From Mesostigma viride (taxonomy: Eukaryota; Streptophyta; Mesostigmatophyceae; Mesostigmatales; Mesostigmataceae), in assembly GCA_009746045.1 (NCBI GenBank), contig RPFO01000213.1, positions 914,302 to 978,301 of the forward strand: DNA of 64,000 nt, in the 5' to 3' direction. Both the position numbers and the translations under genes were made by a program. Within the stretch, counting starts at the first letter, position 1, and each line of letters begins with the position of its first letter. A model generated the notes under the pieces. That model was not told the DNA's origin and ran no database searches. It saw only the letters and a list, made by a program, of their open reading frames with translations. Of the stretch, positions 26,924 through 35,598 are shown one piece after another.

Positions 26924-29053
26924 ACCTCCACGACACAACGAAAAGGCGCGATCATAGGCGTTGTGAAGACCGACCCTCTCGTTCCAGCTATCCGATCCCC
27001 TAGCAGGTTCTTCTCAACCACCAAACCGGCTAGAATAGGCGTCCAAGTGCATGCTGACCACGACACGGGATGGGGCAGTACCGAGCACACGGCGACAAGC
27101 TTCGAGGTGATGGTCGACGGGGTCAGCCAGGGATCCGTGAGCGGTGCAGGGGTCATTAACCACCTGCTATCAAACTCGTCCTTGAAAGACGTGCAGGTCG
27201 TCCCGCGTTTCTCGTGTCCTCGCGACACTCCGAACATAACTGGAGAGACAGTGACTGTCAACGGTCCATCCACAACTTTTTATAGCCTTCTTCACTTTTC
27301 GCGAGACTCCAAGACACTGTTACAGCCATCGCACACTCAGTACGACTACTCACCGAGCCCAACAAGTTTTTATGCGCTGGCGGCCAACGATGCCACACCT
27401 CCCTCGAAATGTGTGGTGTTCACAGACGAAGAGATCGACGGCCCCTTCGTGATATGCTTCGAGCTCAATGTGCCGTCCGGTAGCGCGTTCGTTTCCTTGT
27501 CAGACCACAACGACCTCACTGGCAAATACCACCCCGCCTTTACGGACGGCCACGAGTGCTGGAGAAATAACGGTGCCGCTGACAACTGGTGGTCAGTGTG
27601 CGGGATCAACATAAATAAAACCGAGGGGAAGGTCGGGTTGTATCAAAACCTCAAGATTGCAACCCAGTATACCCTCGATGCGACGTGGGCTAGTAAGACG
27701 ACTTTTTGGGTGGCGTTCAGGAGGCGTTCTGACGGGTTGGTGGATCGATACATCTCCTATCGGGCGCCAACGGGTCTAAGCAACATGACCAAGTTATCTA
27801 ACGGCGTTGGAGGGATTTTTACGTCCTCTCCAACAGGAATTGTGGCCCCATACTCACCTGGTCAACTCAGGATCGTTTTTTATCTCGACAGCGCTGACCA
27901 GACAATCATCAATGTCAGCGAACTGGTGGATGACACAAACGATGTGGAGTTTGTCTCGCTCACGACCACGAACGCAACAGGCCTTTATTCGACATCTGGA
28001 AACACTCTGCGACTCACTCACCGCGGCACACAAGCGCTAATCTGTTCGATCATGGGCCGTAACTACTTCTCCTCTCCAGTTCCCGGGGTGGCGAACCTTT
28101 ATTACACGGAACTTCTGACAACGAAAGACAACATCGTCCACGCCGTCGCCAAGTTGCCGCCATACAATTATGGGAATACGCCCATGACGTACCCAGTTGC
28201 TGTCTACGGGATACTACCGGACCTTCCACATTTAAAAAAGTTTGAGGTGTCGCTGTACTATAACTCCACGTCTCTAAGTAATACCAACCCCGTAAGCACC
28301 GTTATAAAGGGCGCAGATTGGGAGGGAGGCACGCTTTCCGCGGCAAATTGGATAAGTGGATCGACTAGATGGATCGTTATATCCATTGATTTACCGACGC
28401 CATTCTCTCCTTCTCTAGGAGGTCTAACGCACTTGTTCACTGCGACGTTCATACCAACGGCTTCTTTTAATCCACATTCCACCCTCATCACCACGTCCTC
28501 ATCGACGGCAAAATTTTATGGGGACGGGGGTTCTCAAGTGGGCACGACATCATACCTCAATGAGGCTGTCTACACAGACGAGCGCGAGGCCCATAGAATC
28601 CCATTCTCGATAACCGGGATGCGAATGGTGGCCTATGACTACATGCAGCCGGAGCTCTGGGAACTCGGACCAAAGGGAACTGTGAGCTTTCGAGATCAAA
28701 GCGGGGCTGTCATATCCTCCCCGACCACACTTAGCGCGTTCTATCTCCGGGTCCACTTCACGCAAGGTGCGCCCGCTCTTCTGGACATCGGCCACCCATA
28801 CAGACTTCTGCCAGATGCCGTGAATTTCATTTATGGGCCTGGCACAACTGGCAGGCTCCTTGTCGGTCCGTCTTGGCGAGTCGCTCCAGGCTGTGATGAG
28901 GCTGACGGCTTCTACGAGATAATTTTGATGGTGGACAAGCCGTTTGGTTCTGGAAGTGCAGTGGTGTATATCGACCCTCCCCTTAAGTGCAGGTCAAAGT
29001 CCGGATTGCCTGCAAGCGGGGAGATCTTTGGCCCGATTCAGTGGACAGTTTAA
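26924..29053 (+). CDS. Fibre-like virion protein, C-terminal part (frame-broken)
   Basis: About 700 residues continue from the preceding frame; no separate promoter motif precedes it, and the first in-frame methionine-like start is only at 26963, which argues for one large protein of roughly 1070 residues. The sequence is beta-rich, Ser/Thr/Gly-rich and low in charge, with segments such as FVICFELNVPSGSAFVSLSD and FWVAFRRRSDG that resemble jelly-roll or lectin-like strands. No catalytic motif is seen. Position at the head of the structural block fits a fibre, spike or turret protein, but this is inference. Confidence 0.6.
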   Translation, partial: TSTTQRKGAIIGVVKTDPLVPAIRSPSRFFSTTKPARIGVQVHADHDTGWGSTEHTATSFEVMVDGVSQGSVSGAGVINHLLSNSSLKDVQVVPRFSCPRDTPNITGETVTVNGPSTTFYSLLHFSRDSKTLLQPSHTQYDYSPSPTSFYALAANDATPPSKCVVFTDEEIDGPFVICFELNVPSGSAFVSLSDHNDLTGKYHPAFTDGHECWRNNGAADNWWSVCGININKTEGKVGLYQNLKIATQYTLDATWASKTTFWVAFRRRSDGLVDRYISYRAPTGLSNMTKLSNGVGGIFTSSPTGIVAPYSPGQLRIVFYLDSADQTIINVSELVDDTNDVEFVSLTTTNATGLYSTSGNTLRLTHRGTQALICSIMGRNYFSSPVPGVANLYYTELLTTKDNIVHAVAKLPPYNYGNTPMTYPVAVYGILPDLPHLKKFEVSLYYNSTSLSNTNPVSTVIKGADWEGGTLSAANWISGSTRWIVISIDLPTPFSPSLGGLTHLFTATFIPTASFNPHSTLITTSSSTAKFYGDGGSQVGTTSYLNEAVYTDEREAHRIPFSITGMRMVAYDYMQPELWELGPKGTVSFRDQSGAVISSPTTLSAFYLRVHFTQGAPALLDIGHPYRLLPDAVNFIYGPGTTGRLLVGPSWRVAPGCDEADGFYEIILMVDKPFGSGSAVVYIDPPLKCRSKSGLPASGEIFGPIQWTV

Positions 29054-29083
29054 AAAGATCTCGCTACTGTTATAAAGCACACG

Positions 29084-29641
29084 ATGCAACGAAAGACTCC
29101 GAAACGGCAAAGTAAGAAAACAAAGAGAGCCATTCGCAAGGTCCGCACGACCTCCCGAATACCGACCACGAGCACTATGACCAACTCTATCATCATCCAT
29201 TCCACCCCTGTGCGACAACCTGCCAAGAAGGGCAGAATCGCGGAGGCGCGCGGGTTCAGAGATTCAATGCTTATGTCCGCTATCATGGCGAACGCGAAAC
29301 CTGTGGTATATCCTCCTCTGTCAGCCTACGACGCCAAGCCCGACACGCCAGTGGTCGCCCCGGTCGCGATCCCAGTAGCCGTCCCTCCTGCCAGTTCACC
29401 CGCCTTACTGCCAGCCCCTCCCGAGCTGGCTCGGATAGAAGGGGGTGATAGGTCACACCGTGTTAATTATGAATGCAGCGATTGCGGCTTTAAACCGAAA
29501 TCAAACATGCAACAGGGTTTAAATCAGCACTTGCGAGCTATGGTAAAGAAAAAGGACTCTAAGCATTTGGAGGGGGTGCTCAAAAGTGGAGACCTGACGC
29601 CTTTCAAAACAAAGCGACGTAGCGGGTATGTAAGCGACTAA
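29084..29641 (+). CDS. Basic protein with single zinc finger, function unknown
   Basis: 185 residues. The N-terminal 60 are very basic (KRQSKKTKRAIRKVR), the middle is Ala/Pro/Val-rich, and the C-terminus has ECSDCGFKPKSNMQQGLNQH, a C-x2-C...H...H zinc-finger-like motif. GTTATAAAG lies 8 nt before the ATG. It sits between the fibre-like and minor capsid genes, so a genome-binding core protein of the virion is a reasonable guess. Confidence 0.65.
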   Translation: MQRKTPKRQSKKTKRAIRKVRTTSRIPTTSTMTNSIIIHSTPVRQPAKKGRIAEARGFRDSMLMSAIMANAKPVVYPPLSAYDAKPDTPVVAPVAIPVAVPPASSPALLPAPPELARIEGGDRSHRVNYECSDCGFKPKSNMQQGLNQHLRAMVKKKDSKHLEGVLKSGDLTPFKTKRRSGYVSD

Positions 29642-29670
29642 AAAAATCTCTTCTGGATGTATAATAAAAC

Positions 29671-29976
29671 ATGGACAGTCTGTTTTCTGACGCCGAGATG
29701 CTGCAGATCGCCCAATGGATGACACTCTATCCTGAAACCCCTCGCGAGTTCATCGAAGCAGCTATGCTGTATTGTAGGAGCAAGCCATTGACCGGGAAGG
29801 AGAGGAGGGCCCTCAAGAAGAAAGCACGCGGGCTTGCTGGGGTGGAGGGAAAGGTAGTGATTCACGGCAAGAACGAAATTGTTTCTGAGATGCTGGTAGA
29901 GAATGAAGGAGTACGTGCAGGAGTGCAGGACGTTGACGCTCAGGACCGAGAACAGGACAAGGGGAGGTCTCAGTGA
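29671..29976 (+). CDS. Small protein of unknown function
   Basis: 101 residues, helical-looking, with the segment SDAEMLQIAQWMTLYPETP and a basic KERRALKKKARG; no known domain. GTATAATAAAAC directly precedes the ATG, supporting expression. Its last 74 bp overlap the start of the minor capsid gene in another frame. Confidence 0.55.
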   Translation: MDSLFSDAEMLQIAQWMTLYPETPREFIEAAMLYCRSKPLTGKERRALKKKARGLAGVEGKVVIHGKNEIVSEMLVENEGVRAGVQDVDAQDREQDKGRSQ

Positions 29977-30767
29977 TCCGGTTTGGGACATCCCAGCCGG
30001 TTTGTTGGAAGACTACCACGACGTGGGATTAACGCTCTTAACGATCCCGTACGAGCAAACCCATATCAACTCTAACAACAATACATTCCTGGTCACAATC
30101 ACGGAGACGCAGCACTCGGTAACTCTTCCTATTGGGTCGTGGACCACGAATCATCGAAAACCGATACAACATTGCGACAGCCCTCGCGGCCATCGACAGC
30201 GACTTTACCGTCACATACGACCGGGCGAACAGCCGCTATACTTTCATGGCGACAAGCCCTTTCCAGTTCCTGATCACCGAGGGGGTTGGACGTGTCTTAG
30301 GACTAACACCAGGCCTTCATCAGTCGAACGAGCAACTTCTTGTCATCAGCGACCGACCCGCCACAAACGGCCGTCTGAGGTCGGTTTTTGTATACTCGGA
30401 CATTGTGAGAGGAAATGTTGTGTCGGCGTCTCGCGGAACAGTGTACGGCGGCCTGTTGGCTTGTTGTCCCAATCTATCCAAATTTCTAGAGCCCATCATT
30501 TGGCAGGCAACCTCTCCACTTTGGCAGCACCTGCGAGACTCTCCGCGCTCCATAAGTCTGCGCCTTGTCGACGAGGATGACAATGCAATCCAGGTGTACA
30601 GTGACTGGGTGGTCCAGCTGAGCTTCCGGATATCCCCTCAGAAAGCCATGGGGGTCGAAGCGCGCAAGATCGGGGGCATCCTGAGATACATGGCGCTAGA
30701 CAAGAGCGTCACGCCAGCCAGAAGAATTTCTAATCAGTATTCTATAAACGACGAGGATGAAGCTTGA
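29903..30767 (+). CDS. Penton-like minor capsid protein, frame-broken near 30150
   Basis: The frame from ATG 29903 gives MKEYVQECRTLTLRTENRT, then NNTFLVTITETQHSVTLPIG; the frame from about 30150 continues NIATALAAIDSDFTVTYDR, FQFLITEGVGRVLGL and ends SNQYSINDEDEA. The order (beta strand, N-x-A-x-A-I helix, F-T-V-T-Y-D strand, x-x-F-L-I-T, R-V-L-G) is the signature of single-jelly-roll penton proteins of PLVs and virophages, which form capsid vertices. Total about 287 residues is normal. One extra base near 30145-30160 breaks the frame. It is followed immediately by a small gene and the major capsid gene. Confidence 0.78.
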
Positions 30768-31041
30768 TTTCGGCAAAGTTGTGAGCACTGTACGCAAGAT
30801 CGGACACGCCGCGGGTGAGGCCGTCAGGAAAGCGGGCCAGGGCGCGCGTATGGTGAAAGCCGTCGCGGGTGCCGCCGATGCAGCTCTGGGCCACGTCCCC
30901 AGCAAACTCATCGAGAGCTCGCCAGTCCTTGGGACGGCCTATAAGGTCGCAAAAACAGGACTAGACGCTCTTTCATCCCTGGAGAGGAAAGTGGACGCGC
31001 ACAAGGCGGCCAATCCTCTCCTAGGCCAGCTACTTCACTAG
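30757..31041 (+). CDS. Small amphipathic virion protein, function unknown
   Basis: 94 residues, rich in Ala/Lys/Val/Gly with FGKVVSTVRKIGHAAGEAVRKAG, an amphipathic helix, then a second helix AVAGAADAALGHVP. It overlaps the minor capsid gene by 11 bp and precedes the major capsid gene by 38 bp. Short amphipathic proteins at this locus in related viruses can be membrane-active or capsid-lining. That assignment here is inference from position and composition only. Confidence 0.6.
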   Translation: MKLDFGKVVSTVRKIGHAAGEAVRKAGQGARMVKAVAGAADAALGHVPSKLIESSPVLGTAYKVAKTGLDALSSLERKVDAHKAANPLLGQLLH

Positions 31042-31079
31042 CCACTTTTTTTTCTTTTTAGATAGGTATACATCCCATC

Positions 31080-32291
31080 ATGTCGTCTGACGGCTCTTGG
31101 TATAACCGTGCCATCCCAAAGTCCATGCAGTACATTGTGAAGACGCTCGGCCAACATTCGACGTCCCGCGTCCAGCTCTCTACACTCTCGGCTAGTGACG
31201 GAATCAAGCAAGGGTCGGTGGTGGCAGTCCGGCTGCCGACGAGCGGTTTTGCAGATCTTCACTCGTTCGCCATGTATTTCAAAGCAAAGACCACGTCGTC
31301 AGCTGGTAAATACGGTTTTCCTCCCTTCACTTCCTCCCTTATCAAGAGACTCGAGGTCCTTGTGGGAGGGCAGTCCGTTGATAGCATTAACGACTATGCT
31401 CAACTGTTTTGGACTCTCTTGACGGTTCACGGTGGAGCTGGGTACGTTAATTCACAGGCGCCAGCCGGCTGGTCTGGTCTGGACACCCTTGATAGCAGTG
31501 CCGCCATCGACGGTGTAATCGACAACTGGCTAGGATTTCTAAGCGGGGATCCTAGGGTTATCGACCTCAGCCTGTTCCCTCCTATCGAGATCCGTATCAC
31601 GCTCATGGATGCCGGGGTCTTGAAGCCCGGTGCCGACGCCGCAACCCCGGGATATCAGCTAGACAACATCCATTTCTCGATAGACACATATAGGTTCCAG
31701 GAGGACGTGGTTGGTCAGATTTTTGCATCCAGGTTAGCCGAGGGGGGGACTTTGCCGTTCCGATGGAAGACGTGGCAATCGACGAAACAGTCTAACGCCG
31801 GGTCGACGTACGCCCTCAAGGCGACCCTTTCGTCCGCGTCCGCGAGCAAGTTGCTGGCAATTCACGTAGCCTCCGCCAAGGACGCGGCGAATGACAACGC
31901 CAACGCCATGTTTGCTCATCTCGCCGACGACTTAACAGATTTCCAGTTTGATATCAACGGGTCCCATCAATCTCCAGCATTCCGAATGGGTCCTACAGAG
32001 GCGTGGGTTAACCTGATCAGTGCCTTCAATGACCAAGGGAACTCTCTCAGTTGCGCGAGGACCGGCATCTCGGCAGCCAACTGGCTCAGTAACAACTTCG
32101 TCATGGCCTGTCACCTCAACATGCCGTGTTCCGGTGCTGAGTACCAGAGTGGCCTCGACCTGCGTGGAACTGCCGCGGTCGTTACCTTGCGCGTGAACAA
32201 GGGGGCTACGGAACGCACCTCCTATATCTTTTGCGAGATGGAGGCCAAGATGGATGTCGGTGCCGGGCGGCAGGCGGCTGTGTATCTCTAA
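31080..32291 (+). CDS. Major capsid protein, double jelly-roll type
   Basis: The 403-residue protein forms the hexon-like capsomers. It shows a strand pattern typical of PLV capsid proteins: SFAMYFKAKTT, then LIKRLEVLVGGQSVDSINDY, WLGFLSG, a FPPIEIRITL strand and GYQLDNIHFSIDTYRF, ending with VTLRVNKG and FCEMEAKM. The loop order LEVLVGGQ...IND followed by an L-x-N-I-H-F strand marks the boundary of the two jelly rolls in this family. GGTATACATC precedes the ATG by 5 nt. The gene is intact and of normal length. It is strong evidence for viral rather than transposon origin. Confidence 0.88.
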   Translation: MSSDGSWYNRAIPKSMQYIVKTLGQHSTSRVQLSTLSASDGIKQGSVVAVRLPTSGFADLHSFAMYFKAKTTSSAGKYGFPPFTSSLIKRLEVLVGGQSVDSINDYAQLFWTLLTVHGGAGYVNSQAPAGWSGLDTLDSSAAIDGVIDNWLGFLSGDPRVIDLSLFPPIEIRITLMDAGVLKPGADAATPGYQLDNIHFSIDTYRFQEDVVGQIFASRLAEGGTLPFRWKTWQSTKQSNAGSTYALKATLSSASASKLLAIHVASAKDAANDNANAMFAHLADDLTDFQFDINGSHQSPAFRMGPTEAWVNLISAFNDQGNSLSCARTGISAANWLSNNFVMACHLNMPCSGAEYQSGLDLRGTAAVVTLRVNKGATERTSYIFCEMEAKMDVGAGRQAAVYL

Positions 32292-32322
32292 AAATGTCTG
32301 TTTGTAGATAATATAGCACGCG

Positions 32323-32493
32323 ATGGATTACACGAGGGACCCGCGATACACGGCGAATCCTCTTAGCAGAGTCACGCTGATTTTCGACACCCCCGAGCTG
32401 GCCGATAAGGGCACGGCGTTTGTGATGCCGTCCAAGAAGGGCCCGCTGATGGAACCGAAGTTTCAGTATCCTCTGCCAAACTCTAAAAAATAG
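32323..32493 (+). CDS. Short conserved-looking ORF between capsid and adhesin genes
   Basis: 56 residues starting MDYTRDPRYTANPLSRV and ending QYPLPNSKK, too short for most gene callers. GATAATATAGCACGCG lies just before the ATG, the same promoter type as its neighbours, and the frame fills most of the gap between the capsid gene and the next promoter. No known domain; probably a minor virion component. Confidence 0.55.
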   Translation: MDYTRDPRYTANPLSRVTLIFDTPELADKGTAFVMPSKKGPLMEPKFQYPLPNSKK

Positions 32494-32519
32494 TGTGACG
32501 GTAGTATTATATTAGCTCC

Positions 32520-34214
32520 ATGTCGTTTGATTACGGGGTTTGTCCTGCTTTGATTCGTAAGAAACGTAAACAGGTAAGGATAGCACCATCGATCACATTA
32601 ACGACTACAAGCGGACTGTATCCAAGCGCCTCCCCGATTACAGTGACAGCAACATTCAGCCAACCAGTCACCGGGTTCGCCTTGGGTGATATATTCGTTA
32701 TTAACGGTACAGCGTCCAATTTAGGGGGTAGCGGCGGCTCTTACACATTCTCAGTGACTCCAGCTGTAGCTTATTCACCAACACTCGTCAGCGTTGGAGC
32801 CAGTGCTGCAATCAACACGCTAGGAACCGGCAATACCGCATCAAAAACAGTAACTTTCACGTACTCGCCACCTCCGACGGTGACTCTCGCGACGACCGCG
32901 GGCTCGACGCCATCCTCGACACCCGTGGATGTTACCGTCACGTTCAGCAGGTCCGTCACGGGGTTCGCGGTGGGCGACATCACCGTGACGAACGGGACAG
33001 CAGCCAACCTGACCGGCAGCGGGGCGTCGTACGCCTTCCAGGTGACGCCAACGACCGCCAATTCTTCAACGAACGTTAGCGTGGGCGCGGGCACTGTTGT
33101 GGACGCATCGACAGGGAACGCCAACGCGGCATCTAACACACTGTCGTTCACGTACTCGGCAAATCCGTCGGTGACTCTTGTGTCCGGAACCCCGACGGGT
33201 GCCGTTTACCCAGTCACGGCCACTTTTAGCACGTCGGTCGCCGGGTTCGCGTTGGGCGACATCACCGTAACCAACGGAACCACGTCCAACTTGGTGCAGG
33301 TAAACGCGGCATTTTATTTGTTCGACGTGACCCCTACCATGTCGGACTTCGCGACAACGGTAAGCATGGGCGCGGGCACTGTGACGAGCGCGACGTCAGG
33401 GCTTGGAAACACAGCATCGAACACGTTGTCGTTCACGTACTATTACAATCCGGCAACGGATCCCGCACTGTTCGCGTGGTACGATCCGTCCGACAGTGCC
33501 ACGATGTTCAGCGACACGTCCGGCACGACCCAGCAAAACACGGCGGGCGGGAATGTGATGCGGATGAACGACAAGGGGCCGAACGGGTACCACGTGACGC
33601 AGGCAACTTCCACAAAATGCCCTACGCTGGATACGGCGGAGTTGAACTCGAAACGGTCCCTCCGGTTTATTAACTCGCGGTCTGGCTTGTTGGAATCCGT
33701 GAACAATTTCTGGAATGCGGTCGGGGTAAGTGCGAGTGTTTTTTTAGTCGCCAAACAGCTAACGACTGCGACGTATCCACAATTAGGGGGTGCTACGGGT
33801 ATCCGAGGATATATGCTTGGATCGTCGAACGGCGATTGTTACCTCATGTCTTATCAGTCAGAGTCGCAGATCGTTCTCCTCTTTACTCCAGGCAGTGTGC
33901 GCGAAACCGTGAGCACCAGGGCTCAGTTCTTTGACAATAAGGCACACGCCCTGGCGCTTTCATGCAACAGCAGTACAAACGCCTTTCTCACCCGCTTTGA
34001 TGGACGAGCTGGCTATGACAGAGTGAACTCGGATCCCGTACTTGGTTCAGGGAATCTCTCTATTGGAGGAGACGCGTCCAACGCGAGTCGTGCCTTTGAC
34101 GGGTGGATTGGCGAGATCCTAATCTACAACACCGCCAAGACCGCGGCCGAGCTTGAACGGATCCGCGGATACCTCGTGGCCAAGTGGGGAACTCCTGCAG
34201 CCATACCAACGTAG
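32520..34214 (+). CDS. Adhesin/fibre with Ig-like repeats and lectin-like C-terminus
   Basis: 564 residues. After a short basic N-terminus come three imperfect repeats of about 85-95 residues (about 25-315), each with VTATFSQPVTGFALGDI, an NGTASNL segment, SYTFSVTP and NTxSxTxxFTY. This is the pattern of bacterial Ig-like repeats found in surface adhesins. Residues about 325-560 (DPALFAWYDPSD... SLRFINSRSGL... FDGWIGEILIYNTAKTAAELERI) match a concanavalin/LamG-type lectin fold seen in phage and viral tail proteins. GTATTATATTAGC precedes the ATG. Host-surface binding is inferred. The bacterial flavour of the repeats suggests acquisition by transfer. Confidence 0.78.
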   Translation: MSFDYGVCPALIRKKRKQVRIAPSITLTTTSGLYPSASPITVTATFSQPVTGFALGDIFVINGTASNLGGSGGSYTFSVTPAVAYSPTLVSVGASAAINTLGTGNTASKTVTFTYSPPPTVTLATTAGSTPSSTPVDVTVTFSRSVTGFAVGDITVTNGTAANLTGSGASYAFQVTPTTANSSTNVSVGAGTVVDASTGNANAASNTLSFTYSANPSVTLVSGTPTGAVYPVTATFSTSVAGFALGDITVTNGTTSNLVQVNAAFYLFDVTPTMSDFATTVSMGAGTVTSATSGLGNTASNTLSFTYYYNPATDPALFAWYDPSDSATMFSDTSGTTQQNTAGGNVMRMNDKGPNGYHVTQATSTKCPTLDTAELNSKRSLRFINSRSGLLESVNNFWNAVGVSASVFLVAKQLTTATYPQLGGATGIRGYMLGSSNGDCYLMSYQSESQIVLLFTPGSVRETVSTRAQFFDNKAHALALSCNSSTNAFLTRFDGRAGYDRVNSDPVLGSGNLSIGGDASNASRAFDGWIGEILIYNTAKTAAELERIRGYLVAKWGTPAAIPT

Positions 34215-34257
34215 ATAGCCGGTCGAACTATTATCTCTGATAAGTTGTAATAAAGCC

Positions 34258-34752
34258 ATGGATTATCCCACATTTTACCAAATCGCTTTAGATTCTATCG
34301 CGTCACAGAACACACTCGACGAATACAATGGAATTTATTCTTTCGATATCAAGCCAGACCCAAGAGCGCCTATCATAGACAGCACATGGCGCGGGGGGGT
34401 CCATTTCGCATATATCAAGAACGCAGAAAACCAAGAAAACTACTCGCTTGTTGGACTAGTTTCTTCAAGTTTTTCTGGAGGAGAGCATAACCCACAAGAC
34501 AGTGTCGTGCTATGTACCGAAGAATGCAAAGATGTTGCCGCCTCGTACACCGTAATAAACGACCATGCATTTTTCAACCTAAAAAACGATCATTTGTTTA
34601 GGAATGGCGGGAGACTCGAGATCGGTTTAGTGCACATTGACAGAGGAGTTGATGACAAACAATTCATCCCATTGACACACGAGTCGTTTCTTTGCATCTT
34701 GCGTTTCGAAAAAACTCGTGGGTTCGAGGGGTGCAAGTGCCATCACAAGTAG
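34258..34752 (+). CDS. Unknown viral protein, 164 residues
   Basis: Not recognised. Mixed alpha/beta texture with a Cys-rich end (FEGCKCHHK) and CTEEC in the middle. No membrane segment or catalytic motif is obvious. GTTGTAATAAAGCC precedes the ATG, as in other genes of the block. It is the first of three small genes at the right end of the element. Confidence 0.6.
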   Translation: MDYPTFYQIALDSIASQNTLDEYNGIYSFDIKPDPRAPIIDSTWRGGVHFAYIKNAENQENYSLVGLVSSSFSGGEHNPQDSVVLCTEECKDVAASYTVINDHAFFNLKNDHLFRNGGRLEIGLVHIDRGVDDKQFIPLTHESFLCILRFEKTRGFEGCKCHHK

Positions 34753-34787
34753 GTTTAAAAACTCGTCATAGGTTAAGACACTTCCAT

Positions 34788-35018
34788 ATGGGCAATTGTC
34801 ACGGGTATACAGAATTTCTCGAGGAGTCCATAAGGATGATTAGAAGAAGTCCGACGTACAGGCTCGCATACAACAGCGTGTATGTGCCTAGGGGGGTTGT
34901 GAAAACTGCGCCAGACTCCGAGGGCACTCCCACTCCTACACCATCCCCTGATAATAAACCAACCAATCAAGAAAAAATTTCTTTGCATGAATCTATACGA
35001 CTTCCAACATGTTCATGA
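34788..35018 (+). CDS. Unknown viral protein, 76 residues
   Basis: Starts MGNCHGYTEFLEESIRMIRR; the N-terminal MGNC could be a myristoylation or acylation signal (glycine 2, cysteine 4). The second half is Thr/Pro-rich (GTPTPTPSPDN). A TTTAAAA run lies 34 nt upstream, weaker than in neighbours. It overlaps the next gene by 10 bp. Confidence 0.4.
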   Translation: MGNCHGYTEFLEESIRMIRRSPTYRLAYNSVYVPRGVVKTAPDSEGTPTPTPSPDNKPTNQEKISLHESIRLPTCS

Positions 35019-35389
35019 CCATGAACGACCTTCTCAACTGCATCGAGGCGGCCCCACGTGGGGGGTGTGCTTTCATAGAGGCCGGGTCTGGACGAGCACA
35101 CGATGCCTCAGAGATCGCTAGGCTCGCGTGCATTATGGTAGGGGGGATAGATCCATTCGACGACAACTATAGAGTAGAGCTAGATGCCCTCGATGACCCA
35201 GAAACCTTTTTGAATGCTGCGAAGGCTGTTCTGGGCACTAGGGCGACTCCAAAAAATCTTCACAAGGCCTGCGAGGACCTTGTTGTATTGTCGATCATGG
35301 TAGCCACTGTCGTAGGTCGTCGGCATATATCTGACGAAACGTGGGCTGGAGTAAAGGAGAGACTTCGACAGGCAGGGTTTGACAAATAA
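35009..35389 (+). CDS. Unknown viral protein, 126 residues, last gene of the element
   Basis: Helical-looking protein (MNDLLNCIEAAPRGG..., NAAKAVLGTRATPKNLHKACEDLVVLSIMVATVVG) with a short hydrophobic stretch near residues 95-106 that may be a buried helix rather than a membrane segment. CTATACGAC lies about 10 nt before the ATG. It ends 66 bp before the right terminal array. Confidence 0.55.
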   Translation: MFMTMNDLLNCIEAAPRGGCAFIEAGSGRAHDASEIARLACIMVGGIDPFDDNYRVELDALDDPETFLNAAKAVLGTRATPKNLHKACEDLVVLSIMVATVVGRRHISDETWAGVKERLRQAGFDK

Positions 35390-35454
35390 ATAACTCCACA
35401 GGCCCTGAAAAATCAGATCAACCGCCATTGTCAATGTTGGCAGGGTTTGGTAGG

Positions 35455-35598
35455 TGTCGACAAATTGGGCGTAGTATTCTTATTAAGAGTAATAACGTGC
35501 AATTTGTCGACATCCACTCAACCCCTGGCAGCAACCACGCGTCAGTCATCGAGTGTGTCGACAAATTGGGCGTAGTATTCTTAAGAGTAATAACGCAT
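35455..35598 (-). repeat. Right terminal array of the PLV, inner part (about 1.5 units)
   Basis: TGTCGACAAATTGGGCG starts at 35455 and again at 35554; this is the left-array unit in reverse orientation. The second unit stops after AGTAATAACG, where an inserted inverted-repeat element begins; its missing half (TGCAATTTGTCGAC...) resumes at 36383. Confidence 0.92.
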
